The notes beneath the pieces were generated by a model. It had not been told where the DNA came from, did not search any database, and worked only from the letters and a program-made list of their open reading frames with translations. From an uncultured Granulosicoccus sp. (GTDB taxonomy: Bacteria; Pseudomonadota; Gammaproteobacteria; Granulosicoccales; Granulosicoccaceae), in assembly GCA_947492525.1 (NCBI GenBank), contig CANLNQ010000009.1:166314-230313 (forward strand): 64,000 nucleotides of DNA. The letters run 5' to 3'. A program made the position numbers and the translations under genes. The number at the start of each line of letters is the position of its first letter. Position 1 is the stretch's first letter. This document shows, piece by piece, positions 25,672-34,448 of the stretch.

Positions 25672-26607
25672 ATGCCTGCACTCAATGCTCAAGCGTCCAT
25701 CGATATCTCGGCACCCCTGAAGGATGTCCATGACGTTCTCGTGGATTTCCATACCTGGCTGGTGTGGTCTCCGTGGCTGTATCTCGAGCCGGATACACAG
25801 GTGAGCTATCGAGGAGTAGCCGGTCAGACGGGACATGGTTATGACTGGGTGGGCAACAAGGTGGGAGCCGGCGGCATGACTCTGACATCGAGCACAGAGC
25901 ACAGGATCGAGTGCGACCTGCAGTTCCTGAAACCCTTCAAGTCCTTTGCGCGAGTGACCTTCGAGCTGCAGGAAACGGCCCCGTCCAGCACTCGACTGGT
26001 CTGGCTGATGGACAGCCGCCTGCCATTTTTCATGTTCTTCATGAAGAACACCATGAACGGCATGATCCGCTCGGATTACCGTCGTGGGCTGGCCCTGCTG
26101 AAGGACCATGTCGAATCGGGACAGGTGCCGTCACACAGTGAATTCGTGGGTACCGTCTCGGTTGATGGTTGTGATTACATCGGTTGCCGGGCCACGACCG
26201 ACATGACGAGCATCGCCGAGTCCGTGGAACACAGTTTTGAGCGTCTGTATGGGTCGGAGGCCGGCAGAAAGTTTCACAGCGGTGGCAGACCGTTCTGCTT
26301 CTACGAGCGGATGGACTACAAGCGCGACGCCTGTGCGTATACTGCCGCGCTGCCTACGCAGGGCCGGGTGGAGGTGGAGAGCCCGCTGGTGTCGGGCAAG
26401 CGACCCGCCTGCAACGCGCTGAAGGTCGTGCATACCGGTCCTTACCATCATCTTGGAAACGCCTGGGCCGTTCTGATCAGTGAGTCACGTCATCAGAAGC
26501 TCAAGGCATCCCGAGTCGTGTCCCCGTTCGAATGCTATCTGAACGATGCCGACACCACGGCACCGGAGAAACTGCTTACCGAGTTGTTTCTGCCGTTGCA
26601 GGAATGA
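25672..26607 (+). CDS. SRPBCC domain fused to GyrI-like effector-binding domain
   Basis: 311 residues from ATG 25672 after TCGGAGGAACCAGC. The first ~150 residues are an SRPBCC/polyketide-cyclase-like START fold (ASIDISAPLKDVHDVLVDFHTW at the start, where the family's I.ap...Vw..ltd motif sits) that binds hydrophobic ligands. Residues ~160-311 are a GyrI-like/AraC-effector (SOUL-like) small-molecule domain, with FCFYERMD and a HTGPYHHLGNAW segment typical of that fold. There is no DNA-binding domain, so it is a ligand-binding or possibly stress protein rather than a regulator. Its 3' end overlaps the convergent aldo-keto reductase/RidA gene by 32 bases. Confidence 0.83.
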   Translation: MPALNAQASIDISAPLKDVHDVLVDFHTWLVWSPWLYLEPDTQVSYRGVAGQTGHGYDWVGNKVGAGGMTLTSSTEHRIECDLQFLKPFKSFARVTFELQETAPSSTRLVWLMDSRLPFFMFFMKNTMNGMIRSDYRRGLALLKDHVESGQVPSHSEFVGTVSVDGCDYIGCRATTDMTSIAESVEHSFERLYGSEAGRKFHSGGRPFCFYERMDYKRDACAYTAALPTQGRVEVESPLVSGKRPACNALKVVHTGPYHHLGNAWAVLISESRHQKLKASRVVSPFECYLNDADTTAPEKLLTELFLPLQE

Positions 26608-28075
26608 CGGCTTCCGCTTCGATCTCCACTCGGTATTCACCGACCAGCCGGCTGACCTCGATCAGCGTGTTGGCCGGCATGCACTGGCCCAGATAACGAC
26701 CATGCACGCGTGACACCGTTTCCCAGTCATCGGCATCGCTCAGATAGATGCGAGTACGAACCACATCGTCCAGGCTGGCGCCCAGCGATGAAAGACTGGC
26801 CGAGATCTTGTCCATGACGTACGTGGTCTGCGCACGCAGGTCGTCAGCTCCGATGACTCGATCACTGTGATGCGTGGCGGTAGTGCCGCTGACGAGCACG
26901 CGATGACCATCGCGTACTGCACGGCTGTACCCGCAGATGGGCTCGAATTCGCTGCCGCTGGAAATGCGCCAGCGATCGGGTCGACCGGCAACGGCTGTTT
27001 TCTCGAACACCGGGGGCAGGGAATCCAGATGGTCGCTCAGATCACCCGAGGCGGTGAGAAAAGGGGGACGCCGGTATTCGGTGCCGCAATCACCGGCGAT
27101 GGGAATCAACCGAGTCTGCACTTCGTCGATTCGTGCAAGCTCCTCATCGGAGAGCTTCAGGGACAGCAGCCGGCGGTTATCTTCCCGGTGCTGACTGTCC
27201 GTCAAGCGAGCGCCGACGATCACCCCGGTGACGGCCGGCTGTTGCATGACCCAACGCGTGGCGATGTTCGAGATCGAGACCTTGCGTTCGGCTGCAATGT
27301 CAGCCAGCACCTGCAGCGTTTGCTGATAGGTCTGCCAGCCGCCCACCGCCCGAATGAAGCGCTGATACTTCATCTTGCTCCAATCGGAAACGGCCGCAGG
27401 TTCCTCGGCACCGAGCCAGCGATCGGACAGAAATCCGCCGGCCAGCGTGCCATAGGCCAGCAGTCGCACACCGCTTTGCATGCACAACCGGCTCATGTCG
27501 CCCAGTGCTCTGGGGTCCAGCACCGACAGGCAAACCTGGTTGGAGACGATTTCATGACCACAGCTGAGCAGCACGCTGAGATGGTCGGTGTCGAAGTTGG
27601 TCAGACCCAGATGCCGAATCACGCCTTCCTGGCGAAGCTCCATCAGATGATCCATGACGTCGATATAGCCAGGATGTTCGAAACTCCACCAGTGCAGTTG
27701 CAACAGGTCGATGGTCTCGACCCCCAGTCGCTCTCGACGTTCCTCGATCCCGGAGCGAACTGCCGCGCGCGTGCTTTGATGAGGCTGTGGGCACCATTTG
27801 GTGAACAGCTGCAAGGAGGATTCGCCTGTGGGTGAGGCGGCGATCATTTTCTTGCGGGCAGTACCGGCAATCAGTTCGGCACTGCCGTAGTGATCGGCCA
27901 TGTCGAAGTGGGAGAAGCCCGCCCGCGCATAGTCCATGATATCGTCCGCCGCCGCATCACGATCCAGATCCTGTCCACCCCGTTCAAGGTCGGCTACCTG
28001 CCACAGACCGGTGATGAGTGGTGTGTCCTGCAGGCCCAGGTCATGCAGGGCCTGCGTCTTGATCGGATCTGTCAT
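26576..28075 (-). CDS. Aldo-keto reductase fused to a C-terminal RidA domain
   Basis: 499 residues. Residues ~15-345 form an aldo-keto reductase TIM barrel with all four catalytic positions: Asp58 and Tyr63 (FDMADHYG), Lys93 (LFTKW) and His128 (LQLHWW). Residues ~370-499 are a RidA fold (VLVSGTTATHHSD.., DDVVRTRIYLSDADDW, and PANTLIEVSRLV, where the family's catalytic Arg position would be Asn or Thr). The AKR part is a paralogue of the one encoded at 32.9-33.9 kb (LAGGFLSDRWLG against LAGGFLTDKWLG). Last gene of the Liv-type operon, 53 bases after the binding protein. The fusion implies that a keto/aldehyde reduction and an imine or enamine step act on the same compound. Confidence 0.9.
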   Translation of the reverse strand: MTDPIKTQALHDLGLQDTPLITGLWQVADLERGGQDLDRDAAADDIMDYARAGFSHFDMADHYGSAELIAGTARKKMIAASPTGESSLQLFTKWCPQPHQSTRAAVRSGIEERRERLGVETIDLLQLHWWSFEHPGYIDVMDHLMELRQEGVIRHLGLTNFDTDHLSVLLSCGHEIVSNQVCLSVLDPRALGDMSRLCMQSGVRLLAYGTLAGGFLSDRWLGAEEPAAVSDWSKMKYQRFIRAVGGWQTYQQTLQVLADIAAERKVSISNIATRWVMQQPAVTGVIVGARLTDSQHREDNRRLLSLKLSDEELARIDEVQTRLIPIAGDCGTEYRRPPFLTASGDLSDHLDSLPPVFEKTAVAGRPDRWRISSGSEFEPICGYSRAVRDGHRVLVSGTTATHHSDRVIGADDLRAQTTYVMDKISASLSSLGASLDDVVRTRIYLSDADDWETVSRVHGRYLGQCMPANTLIEVSRLVGEYRVEIEAEAVIPATAETTR

Positions 28076-28128
28076 GAGGTGTCGTTGCTACCTTTGGCTT
28101 GACGTTTGCGCGAACGGGTGAGAGGAGG

Positions 28129-29412
28129 CTATCGGGTCAGCGTAGCGATGAAGGCATCGACATCAGCCAGGGGGTAGTAGGCGGCTTCTTCGACGCCGGT
28201 CTCGCTGAACGTCCAGGCCACGGCGGGCGCGGATACGTCACCATTGGCATCGAACACCACTGCACCTGTCGCCCCCTGATAGGAAATGTTCTCACCTGCC
28301 GCGAGCAGTTCACGGGCCTGCTTCAGTCCGGCTACATCGGGGAAGATGGGTGTACCGGCAGGGTCGGTGATGCGGGGAACGCTCGCGGCGATGGTGGTGC
28401 CATCAAGCTCATCGGCGGCATCCATGGCCAGCAGGGAGATCATGACAGCGTCAAAGCTGTTCGGCAGTCCCGGGCCGTTGGGCTCGGAACTGAATTTGGC
28501 CGTGTACATGTCAACGAAGGTCGTGGCCGAGTCGGTGCGTGGAGGCGCCGAGTCGTGGCCGATGAGTTTTTCCAGGTATTGCATGCCGACACCGTCGCGA
28601 AACTCGTCCGACTTCAGCGAGTTGGCTGCCACGAATTCCTGTGTGCCGCCCAGTGACAGCCATTCGCGAACCAGCGATATGCCTTCGGTTGGGTACAGAG
28701 CCAGGTAGATGGCCTCGGGTTTGGTCTTCAGTACGGAGGTGACCTCGGCCCGGTAGGAAGGTTGTGAGTCATTGATCGCAGCCGAGGTAGTGACCTCGAT
28801 GCCGAGTGTTTCCAGGTCCGCGGCGACCAGCTTGCCGATGTCCTGTCCCCAGTCATCGTTCTTGTAGAAGATCCCGACGCTCTTGTAGCCGCGATCCTTG
28901 ATCAGCTTTGCCGCAATCGCTGCCTGGTTGCGCGTGGTGGCGAAGGTTCTGAACCACAGACCCTTGGTCTTGCCTTCCTTGGCGACATCGGTAAAGGCCG
29001 TGGATGATGAACAGCAGGACATCTGCATGACGCCGGAAGGCGCTGTGACCGATGTCAGGATGGGCATGGACACGCCGCTGGACACGGCACCAATGAGAAC
29101 TGGCACCTTGTCGAGATCAACCAGTGCCTTGGCAGCGTCGACCCCGATCTTGGGATCGGTCTGGGTGTCTCGCAGAACCATTTCCACATCGCAACCCTTG
29201 ACGCCGCCGGACTCGTTGTAGAGCTCGACGGCAAACTGGGCTGTCGCTGCAATGGGGCGCCCCCAATCCACGGAAGTGGGCAGGACTGCGCCGATCCTGG
29301 TGGTGCAATCAGCGGCCTGTGCCGATGATGGCGGTGCGAGCAGAAACAGGCCTGCCAGGAAGAGCAGGCAGGATGAATACAGACGGGTTCGGGATTCGTT
29401 GCGTATGTTCAC
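28129..29412 (-). CDS. ABC transporter binding protein, branched-chain amino acid (LivK) type
   Basis: 427 residues, type-1 periplasmic binding protein that gathers the substrate of the Liv-type importer. It starts at the GTG at 29412, overlapping the LivM-type stop as GTGA. A signal peptide covers ~10-33 (LYSSCLLFLAGLFLLAPPSSAQA). The mature part opens with TRIGAVLPTSVDWGRP and contains the GAVSSGVSMPI loop that normally contacts the ligand carboxylate. Between two aldo-keto reductases, so the ligand is probably a compound with a carbonyl or hydroxyl to be oxidised or reduced, not a plain branched-chain amino acid. Unusually it is encoded last of the transporter genes. Confidence 0.91.
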   Translation of the reverse strand: MNIRNESRTRLYSSCLLFLAGLFLLAPPSSAQAADCTTRIGAVLPTSVDWGRPIAATAQFAVELYNESGGVKGCDVEMVLRDTQTDPKIGVDAAKALVDLDKVPVLIGAVSSGVSMPILTSVTAPSGVMQMSCCSSSTAFTDVAKEGKTKGLWFRTFATTRNQAAIAAKLIKDRGYKSVGIFYKNDDWGQDIGKLVAADLETLGIEVTTSAAINDSQPSYRAEVTSVLKTKPEAIYLALYPTEGISLVREWLSLGGTQEFVAANSLKSDEFRDGVGMQYLEKLIGHDSAPPRTDSATTFVDMYTAKFSSEPNGPGLPNSFDAVMISLLAMDAADELDGTTIAASVPRITDPAGTPIFPDVAGLKQARELLAAGENISYQGATGAVVFDANGDVSAPAVAWTFSETGVEEAAYYPLADVDAFIATLTR

Positions 29413-30431
29413 TGAGTGTTCTCGGCAGGTTGATTTGGGGAGTTGGCGGGTTGTGACTCTGATCCCTGACCGGGGCTTCCAGGGTCAGGCGGTGGCAAAG
29501 CATGAATGCTGAGTTTCTCCGGCAGCAGGCCTCGGGGTCTCCATAACAGGGAGGACACGATGATGGCGCCCACCAGAATGTACTGAATGGAGCCGGTGTA
29601 CAACTGCAGATGCGTTGGCGCCAGTGCCGTGAGAAGCCAGCCGCTGCCAACCCAGGCTCCCCACACTACCAGCGTACCCAGAACCGCACCGAGATTGTTG
29701 CCGCTTCCGCCCACGATGAGCATGGCCCAGATCTGGAAGGTGAGAATGGGGGCGAGGTCCTGTGGGCTGATGAAGGCGTAGAAGGTGGCGTACAGTGCGC
29801 CCGAAAGCCCCATGATCATCGCGCCGATGACAAAGGCTGTCAGCCGCACGGACGAAGGCGACTTGCCCAGCGAACGCGCAGCGCGCTCGTTCTCCCGTAC
29901 CGCCCTGAGCAAACGTCCGAAAGGGGAGCGCACCAGTATCTCCAGAAACAGAAAGACAAGGCTGACACAGACAAGCACGAAGAACAGGAACAGCAGATTG
30001 TAGGCGAAGCTGTTGCCGACGATGGCCTCGAGAGGGCGCTCGAATCCGCGCAGGCCGGTGGCCCCGCCTGTGAGCCAGCTGGCGTTTCGCATGACGGATT
30101 CCATGGCGATTGCCACACCGAAAGTGGCAATGGCAAGATAGTCGTGGCGCAATCTCGTGGTTGCCAGGCCCACCATGAGAGCCAGCACGCCAGACAAGGC
30201 AATGCCACCGAGCAAGGCAAGCGGATACGGCAGGGAAAAGCCGCCGAATCCGTCGATTCTTTCCGGCCCGCCCAGCAGGATGATGCCGTAGGCGCCAGCG
30301 CCAAAGAAGGCCACGATGCCGCCATTGAACAGGCCGGTGTAGCCCCATTGCAGATTGAGGCCGAGTACGGCAATGGCCAGTATCAGGGCAATGGTCAGAA
30401 AGAATGCCAGATAGGAGATGATACCGATCAC
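29409..30431 (-). CDS. ABC transporter permease, LivM type
   Basis: 340 residues. Starts at the GTG at 30431, overlapping the LivH-type stop as GTGA, so translation is coupled. There are about nine or ten membrane helices; the cytoplasmic loop contacting the ATPase is in RAVRENERAARSLGKSPSSV (~190-209). The last ~30 residues are a hydrophilic Pro/Ser/Gln-rich tail (PPPDPGSPGQGSESQP) longer than in most LivM proteins. It pairs with the LivH-type permease to form the channel. Confidence 0.91.
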   Translation of the reverse strand: MIGIISYLAFFLTIALILAIAVLGLNLQWGYTGLFNGGIVAFFGAGAYGIILLGGPERIDGFGGFSLPYPLALLGGIALSGVLALMVGLATTRLRHDYLAIATFGVAIAMESVMRNASWLTGGATGLRGFERPLEAIVGNSFAYNLLFLFFVLVCVSLVFLFLEILVRSPFGRLLRAVRENERAARSLGKSPSSVRLTAFVIGAMIMGLSGALYATFYAFISPQDLAPILTFQIWAMLIVGGSGNNLGAVLGTLVVWGAWVGSGWLLTALAPTHLQLYTGSIQYILVGAIIVSSLLWRPRGLLPEKLSIHALPPPDPGSPGQGSESQPANSPNQPAENTQ

Positions 30432-31339
30432 CGTTCTTCTCCGAAAAGACCATTGGGGCGAAGATAGAGCACCAGAAGGATGATCAGGAACGGCACGGCA
30501 GGCTTGTACCCGGCCGGGATGATCAGCAGGGCCAGACTGGATGCCAGGCCGACAATCAGTCCACCCAGAGCAGCGCCGTAGATGCTGCCGATACCGCCGA
30601 CGATGGCGGCGGCGAACAATGACAGCACCAGGTCTCGACCCATGACCGGACTGAGCTGGTTGTTCAGTGCGTAGCAGACACCGGCGATGGCGGCCAGAGC
30701 GCCACCCAGCAACCAGGCCAGACGCACCATGGAGGCAAGGTTGATCCCGTTGATCTGCGCCAGTACCGGATTCTCGGAAATGGCCTTGAGCGCGAAGCCG
30801 ACCGAGGTTCTGCTCATGAACAGGTGCAGCGACACCATGACCAGCAGAGTCAGCGCAAGGATGAACAACTGATCGGCCTTGATCAGCAGCAGGGGATCGC
30901 TGCTGATCACCATCGCAAAGGCGATATCGCTACTGTAGTGCATGGACTTCAGGCCGTAGACCAGCCCGATGACATTGCGAATGATCAGGCCGATACCGAA
31001 GGAGGCAAAAACCATGGTCAGGGGACCCGCCTGTTCTCGCAGGCGTTTGAACACGAGCTTGTCGATGATGGCGGCAAGAATCCCGGTAATCAGCAAGGCG
31101 ACCAGCATGGCAAGCATCAGTGACACGGATACGCTCAGCATCGGTAGCTTGCTGGCCAATGCCCGGGAGAAGGCCGTGAAAACCGCGTCGAGTGTCAGCG
31201 TGAAATAGGCTCCCATGGATATCAGCTCGGCGTGGGAGAAATTGGCGAACCGCAGGATATGCATGATCAGCGTCAGACCTATCGCGCCGAGCGACAGGAT
31301 GGAGCCGACCAGAATTCCGTCAAACAGACTTTGCAGCAT
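30428..31339 (-). CDS. ABC transporter permease, LivH type
   Basis: 303 residues from the ATG at 31339, preceded by a strong GGAGG five bases away; an upstream in-frame start at 31375 has no such site and would deepen the overlap with the ATPase gene. Helices run throughout, starting with the family signature SLGAIGLTLIMHILRFANFSH (~13-33) and ending with GRDLVLSLFAAAIVGGIGS. It overlaps the LivF-type gene by 20 bases and the LivM-type gene by 4. Confidence 0.9.
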   Translation of the reverse strand: MLQSLFDGILVGSILSLGAIGLTLIMHILRFANFSHAELISMGAYFTLTLDAVFTAFSRALASKLPMLSVSVSLMLAMLVALLITGILAAIIDKLVFKRLREQAGPLTMVFASFGIGLIIRNVIGLVYGLKSMHYSSDIAFAMVISSDPLLLIKADQLFILALTLLVMVSLHLFMSRTSVGFALKAISENPVLAQINGINLASMVRLAWLLGGALAAIAGVCYALNNQLSPVMGRDLVLSLFAAAIVGGIGSIYGAALGGLIVGLASSLALLIIPAGYKPAVPFLIILLVLYLRPNGLFGEER

Positions 31340-32078
31340 GTGCCTCCGCGCGTCGTACGCCCATGTAGATTTCACCCAGTACCGGGTCGTTCATCAACGC
31401 TTTCGCATCGCCGTCATGCTGGTTGCGTCCTTCGGCCAGCACATAGGCTCGGTCGGCGACGCTCAGCGCCGCCTTGACGTTCTGTTCAACCATCAGGATG
31501 GCGACGCGAGTCCGGGCAATACCGGGCAACATGCCCAGCACTTCCTGCGCGGCTTTCGGTGAGAGGCCGGCGCTGGGTTCGTCCAGCAACAGCAGTGAAG
31601 GGGACGCCACCAGGGCCATGGCAATGGCCAGGAACTGTCTTTGTCCGCCAGACAGCGAGCCGGCCTTCGAGCTGTAGCGCTCGGCCAGTACCGGGAACAG
31701 CTCGAGCATGTCATCGATGGCTTCGCGGGGTGACTCCTTGCAGCGGCGTGCTGCCAGACGAAGATTCTGCTCGACGCTCATGGTGCGAAAGATATTGTCC
31801 AGCTGCGGGACGAGCGCGACGCCCGATTGCGCCAATCTGTCGGGGCTGATGCCGGTGATGAGCCTGTCGTCGAGAGAGACGTTGCCCGATTCGACATCGA
31901 GCAATCCGGCAATGGCCTTCAACAGGGTGGATTTTCCCGCCCCGTTGGGCCCGATGATGCAGGCGATCTCGCCATGCTTCATCGCCAGGCTGACCTCTGA
32001 AATGATCGGCATGCCGCGGACGTAGCCCGCAGTGAGCTGGTCAACCTTCAGGCCGGTGCTCAGTTGTGTGGCCATCAT
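31320..32078 (-). CDS. ABC transporter ATP-binding protein, LivF type
   Basis: 252 residues starting at ATGATG (32078), which overlaps the LivG-type stop. Walker A GPNGAGKST, signature LSGGQRQFLAIAMAL, Walker B LLLLDEPSAGLSP and H-loop VEQN (characteristic of LivF) are all present. Forms the ATPase heterodimer with the LivG-type protein. The upstream extension of the frame, about 40 codons, lies over the LivG gene and is not coding in this frame. Confidence 0.91.
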   Translation of the reverse strand: MMATQLSTGLKVDQLTAGYVRGMPIISEVSLAMKHGEIACIIGPNGAGKSTLLKAIAGLLDVESGNVSLDDRLITGISPDRLAQSGVALVPQLDNIFRTMSVEQNLRLAARRCKESPREAIDDMLELFPVLAERYSSKAGSLSGGQRQFLAIAMALVASPSLLLLDEPSAGLSPKAAQEVLGMLPGIARTRVAILMVEQNVKAALSVADRAYVLAEGRNQHDGDAKALMNDPVLGEIYMGVRRAEAHAAKSV

Positions 32079-32872
32079 GACGGGATCATGCTCATGTCGC
32101 CCAGGTAGCTCTCCAGCAGTTCGTTGCAATCCATGGCCTCGGCTGCGGTGCCCGTGAAGATGACGCGTCCATTGGCCATGGCGATGATTGGCTGGCAATG
32201 GTGCATGACCAGATCCATGTTGTGTTCGATGATCAGAAAGGTGATGCCTTGATCGTTCAGTGCATGGATCCTGTCCATCAACAGGTTCGTCAATGCAGGA
32301 TTGACCCCTGCCGCAGGTTCGTCAAGCATGATCAGTTCCGGCTTGCCCATCAGTACACGCGACAGCTCGAGCAGCTTCTGCTGACCGCCCGAGAGATTTC
32401 TTGCCGCCAGACCGGCAACCCGAGACAGGGTCGTGAATTCCAGTATCTCCTGAGCTCTCTGCAGATGCTCTTCTTCCTGACGGCGAATGGCCAGCGGACG
32501 AATCACGGGAGCCCAGAAGGTCTCGCCCAATTGCCCCGGCGCCGCCAGCAGCAGGTTGTCCAGCACGGTCATTTCCGGAAAGGGCTGAGGAATCTGGAAG
32601 GTTCGTGCCAGTCCTGCACGGTAGACCTGATCGGCGGACAGTGCCTCGATGGCCTTGCCATTGAACAGGATACTGCCGGCATCTGCCCGCGCCTCGCCGA
32701 CAATGGTCTCGAACAAGGTGGATTTTCCAGCACCATTGGGTCCGATGAGGCCGGTGATGGAACCGCGCTCTATGCTCAACGACACATTGTCGACAGCGGT
32801 GAGTTCGGCAAAGTGCTTGCTCAGATTGCGAACTTCCAGATGGGCTGCGTCCACTGAATGTGGGGCTGTCAT
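32075..32872 (-). CDS. ABC transporter ATP-binding protein, LivG type
   Basis: 265 residues from the ATG at 32872, overlapping the aldo-keto reductase stop as ATGA. Walker A GPNGAGKST, the LivG-typical ARTFQIPQPFPEMTVLDNLL, signature LSGGQQKLLELSRVL, Walker B LIMLDEPAAGVNP and H-loop IEHNMD are present. The importer genes run G, F, H, M, binding protein, with every junction overlapping, so they must be made as one message. Confidence 0.92.
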   Translation of the reverse strand: MTAPHSVDAAHLEVRNLSKHFAELTAVDNVSLSIERGSITGLIGPNGAGKSTLFETIVGEARADAGSILFNGKAIEALSADQVYRAGLARTFQIPQPFPEMTVLDNLLLAAPGQLGETFWAPVIRPLAIRRQEEEHLQRAQEILEFTTLSRVAGLAARNLSGGQQKLLELSRVLMGKPELIMLDEPAAGVNPALTNLLMDRIHALNDQGITFLIIEHNMDLVMHHCQPIIAMANGRVIFTGTAAEAMDCNELLESYLGDMSMIPS

Positions 32873-33921
32873 TGCGGTGCGTTCAGGTTGTATTTCATGA
32901 TGCGCCCGTGCGGGCCCTTGCGATCCTTCTCCAGTGCATAGACATTGCCCAGCGGCCCTGTGCGTTGTGAGGTCACGGCCTCGATGGCGGCCTTGTCGGC
33001 ATCTGCAAGACTGACGGTGGCGCTGGCGAGCGTGTTTTCGATATTGGCAGCCGTACGCGCACCGATGATGGTAGCGGCAACCTGCGGCTGCGCCATCATA
33101 TAGCTGGTAGCCACCGCTGACAGTGGAACGCCCTGTTGCCTGCCGATGTCGTCGAGGGTCCGCAGAAGCGTCTGGAACAGATCCCATCCGCCGAAGTCTT
33201 CGATGATCAGGCGGTACTTGATTAGTGAGCGATTCTCGAAAGCGAAGCCGGGATCGGGCTGACCCAACCATTTGTCGGTGAGAAAGCCGCCAGCCAATAC
33301 GCCATAACACAGAATGCGAATGTCGTTGTCGGAGCACCATTGGCTGAAGGCGCCGGCGGGTCGATTGTCGAGTAATGAGTACTGCACTTGCGCCGAGACC
33401 ATATCGAAATCGTTGTCGACAAAGCCCTGCATGGCCACTTGATCCCAATTGGTGCAACCCAGGTAGCGGATCTTGCCCTTGGCCTTCAGAGTTTTCAGGA
33501 CGTCCAGACTGGCGAGCGGGTCGCCCAGTGACAGATCCCACCAGTAGAACTGCACCAGATGCAGTTGTTCCAGATTCAGACGCTTCAGTGAGCGATCGAT
33601 GATGGCCTCGATATCCTGGTGAGTCAGGCTACTCAAGCTATCCAGGTCCGGCACCAGCTTCGTATGTACCTGAATGCGATCTTCCACGGGACCGCCGTCG
33701 CGTTGGCGCAGTTGCGTGACAGCATCGCCTATCATTTCCTCGACACCGGTATAGATGTCGGCGCAGTCGAAGGTGGTGATCCCGTTATCGACAAAGCGCA
33801 GCATGTCATCAACGGCCTGTTGCCGATCGAAACTGCCGTGCCCGCCGGCAAGCTGCCAACCGCCCTTGATGATGCGGCTGATGGAATAGCCGGGACGCAA
33901 TTCGGTACGCGAAACGCTCAT
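32869..33921 (-). CDS. Aldo-keto reductase with catalytic His replaced by Tyr
   Basis: 350 residues, TIM-barrel reductase that would use NADPH. Catalytic Asp52 and Tyr57 (FDCADIYTG) and Lys88 (HTKLVPD) are present. At the fourth position, however, the sequence reads LVQFYWWD, so Tyr126 stands where its paralogue at 26.6-28.1 kb has His128 (LLQLHWW). AKRs with a changed His can have altered reactions, so this may not be a standard carbonyl reductase. It is the second gene of the operon, six bases after the small Cys protein and overlapping the LivG-type gene. The C-terminus (RKGPHGRIMKYNLNAPQ) is absent from the other copy. Confidence 0.9.
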   Translation of the reverse strand: MSVSRTELRPGYSISRIIKGGWQLAGGHGSFDRQQAVDDMLRFVDNGITTFDCADIYTGVEEMIGDAVTQLRQRDGGPVEDRIQVHTKLVPDLDSLSSLTHQDIEAIIDRSLKRLNLEQLHLVQFYWWDLSLGDPLASLDVLKTLKAKGKIRYLGCTNWDQVAMQGFVDNDFDMVSAQVQYSLLDNRPAGAFSQWCSDNDIRILCYGVLAGGFLTDKWLGQPDPGFAFENRSLIKYRLIIEDFGGWDLFQTLLRTLDDIGRQQGVPLSAVATSYMMAQPQVAATIIGARTAANIENTLASATVSLADADKAAIEAVTSQRTGPLGNVYALEKDRKGPHGRIMKYNLNAPQ

Positions 33922-33927
33922 GATCGA

Positions 33928-34299
33928 TTACTGGCTTGAAGGCGTTGCCCAGTGCGGCGTGCCGCGCTGATCCGGGAGACCGGTGGTACCGGCGTGAGTG
34001 AAACGGCGTTTGCCGGTTCGTGTGATGCGGAAGCGTCCGCCACAGTGAGGATCCGGGCAGGCGATGACCGAGTCGGTGCTCATCCAGTCGTGTTCACTGG
34101 TTTCCCGCTGTCTGGCCGGCAGCAGGGGAAGCAGGGCGGCCAGGGGGTAGAGTGGAAATTTTCCTTCAGGCCCGAAAACCAGGTTCTCTCCCTGCATCAG
34201 GAAATACTGCCCCAGCTGATGGTCACAGACCATGGGTGTGTCGGAACCGATCACCTCGATCTTGAGGTCGTACAACCAGAATTCTCTAGAGTCACTCAT
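33928..34299 (-). CDS. Small Cys-containing protein, possibly TIGR04076-like
   Basis: 123 residues from the ATG at 34299; a TTG four codons upstream is possible. No signal peptide. It starts with a beta strand (YDLKIEVIGSD), followed by a hydrophobic helix (YPLAALLPLLPARQR) and then a ACPDPHCGGRFRITRTGKRRF segment whose two Cys and His could bind a metal. The arrangement (short beta-strand domain with late Cys-x-D-P) recalls the TIGR04076 uncharacterised family, but I hold that loosely. It is the first gene of the operon that encodes an aldo-keto reductase and the Liv-type importer, so it may be a regulator or accessory enzyme subunit of that pathway. Confidence 0.7.
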   Translation of the reverse strand: MSDSREFWLYDLKIEVIGSDTPMVCDHQLGQYFLMQGENLVFGPEGKFPLYPLAALLPLLPARQRETSEHDWMSTDSVIACPDPHCGGRFRITRTGKRRFTHAGTTGLPDQRGTPHWATPSSQ

Positions 34300-34448
34300 G
34301 GGTGATGTCAAGACGCGGGAGGTGGGTGTGGGGCTTGATGTGATAATAATCTACCACGAACCCGAAGCGTCCCGCGACCGGTCTGACCAGTGTTGGCTGC
34401 ATCAGACAATTGGCCGAGGGAAGTATGCGTCAGTTCACAGTCTTGCAG

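Noticed and set aside
26576..26607. Overlap of convergent genes as a possible frameshift or misassembly
   Set aside because: Both proteins end normally for their families, so the 32-base tail overlap looks genuine.
32873..33541. N-terminal extension of the LivG-type ATPase
   Set aside because: The extra ~220 codons lie over the aldo-keto reductase gene and have no family similarity; ATG 32872 gives the normal length and an ATGA overlap.
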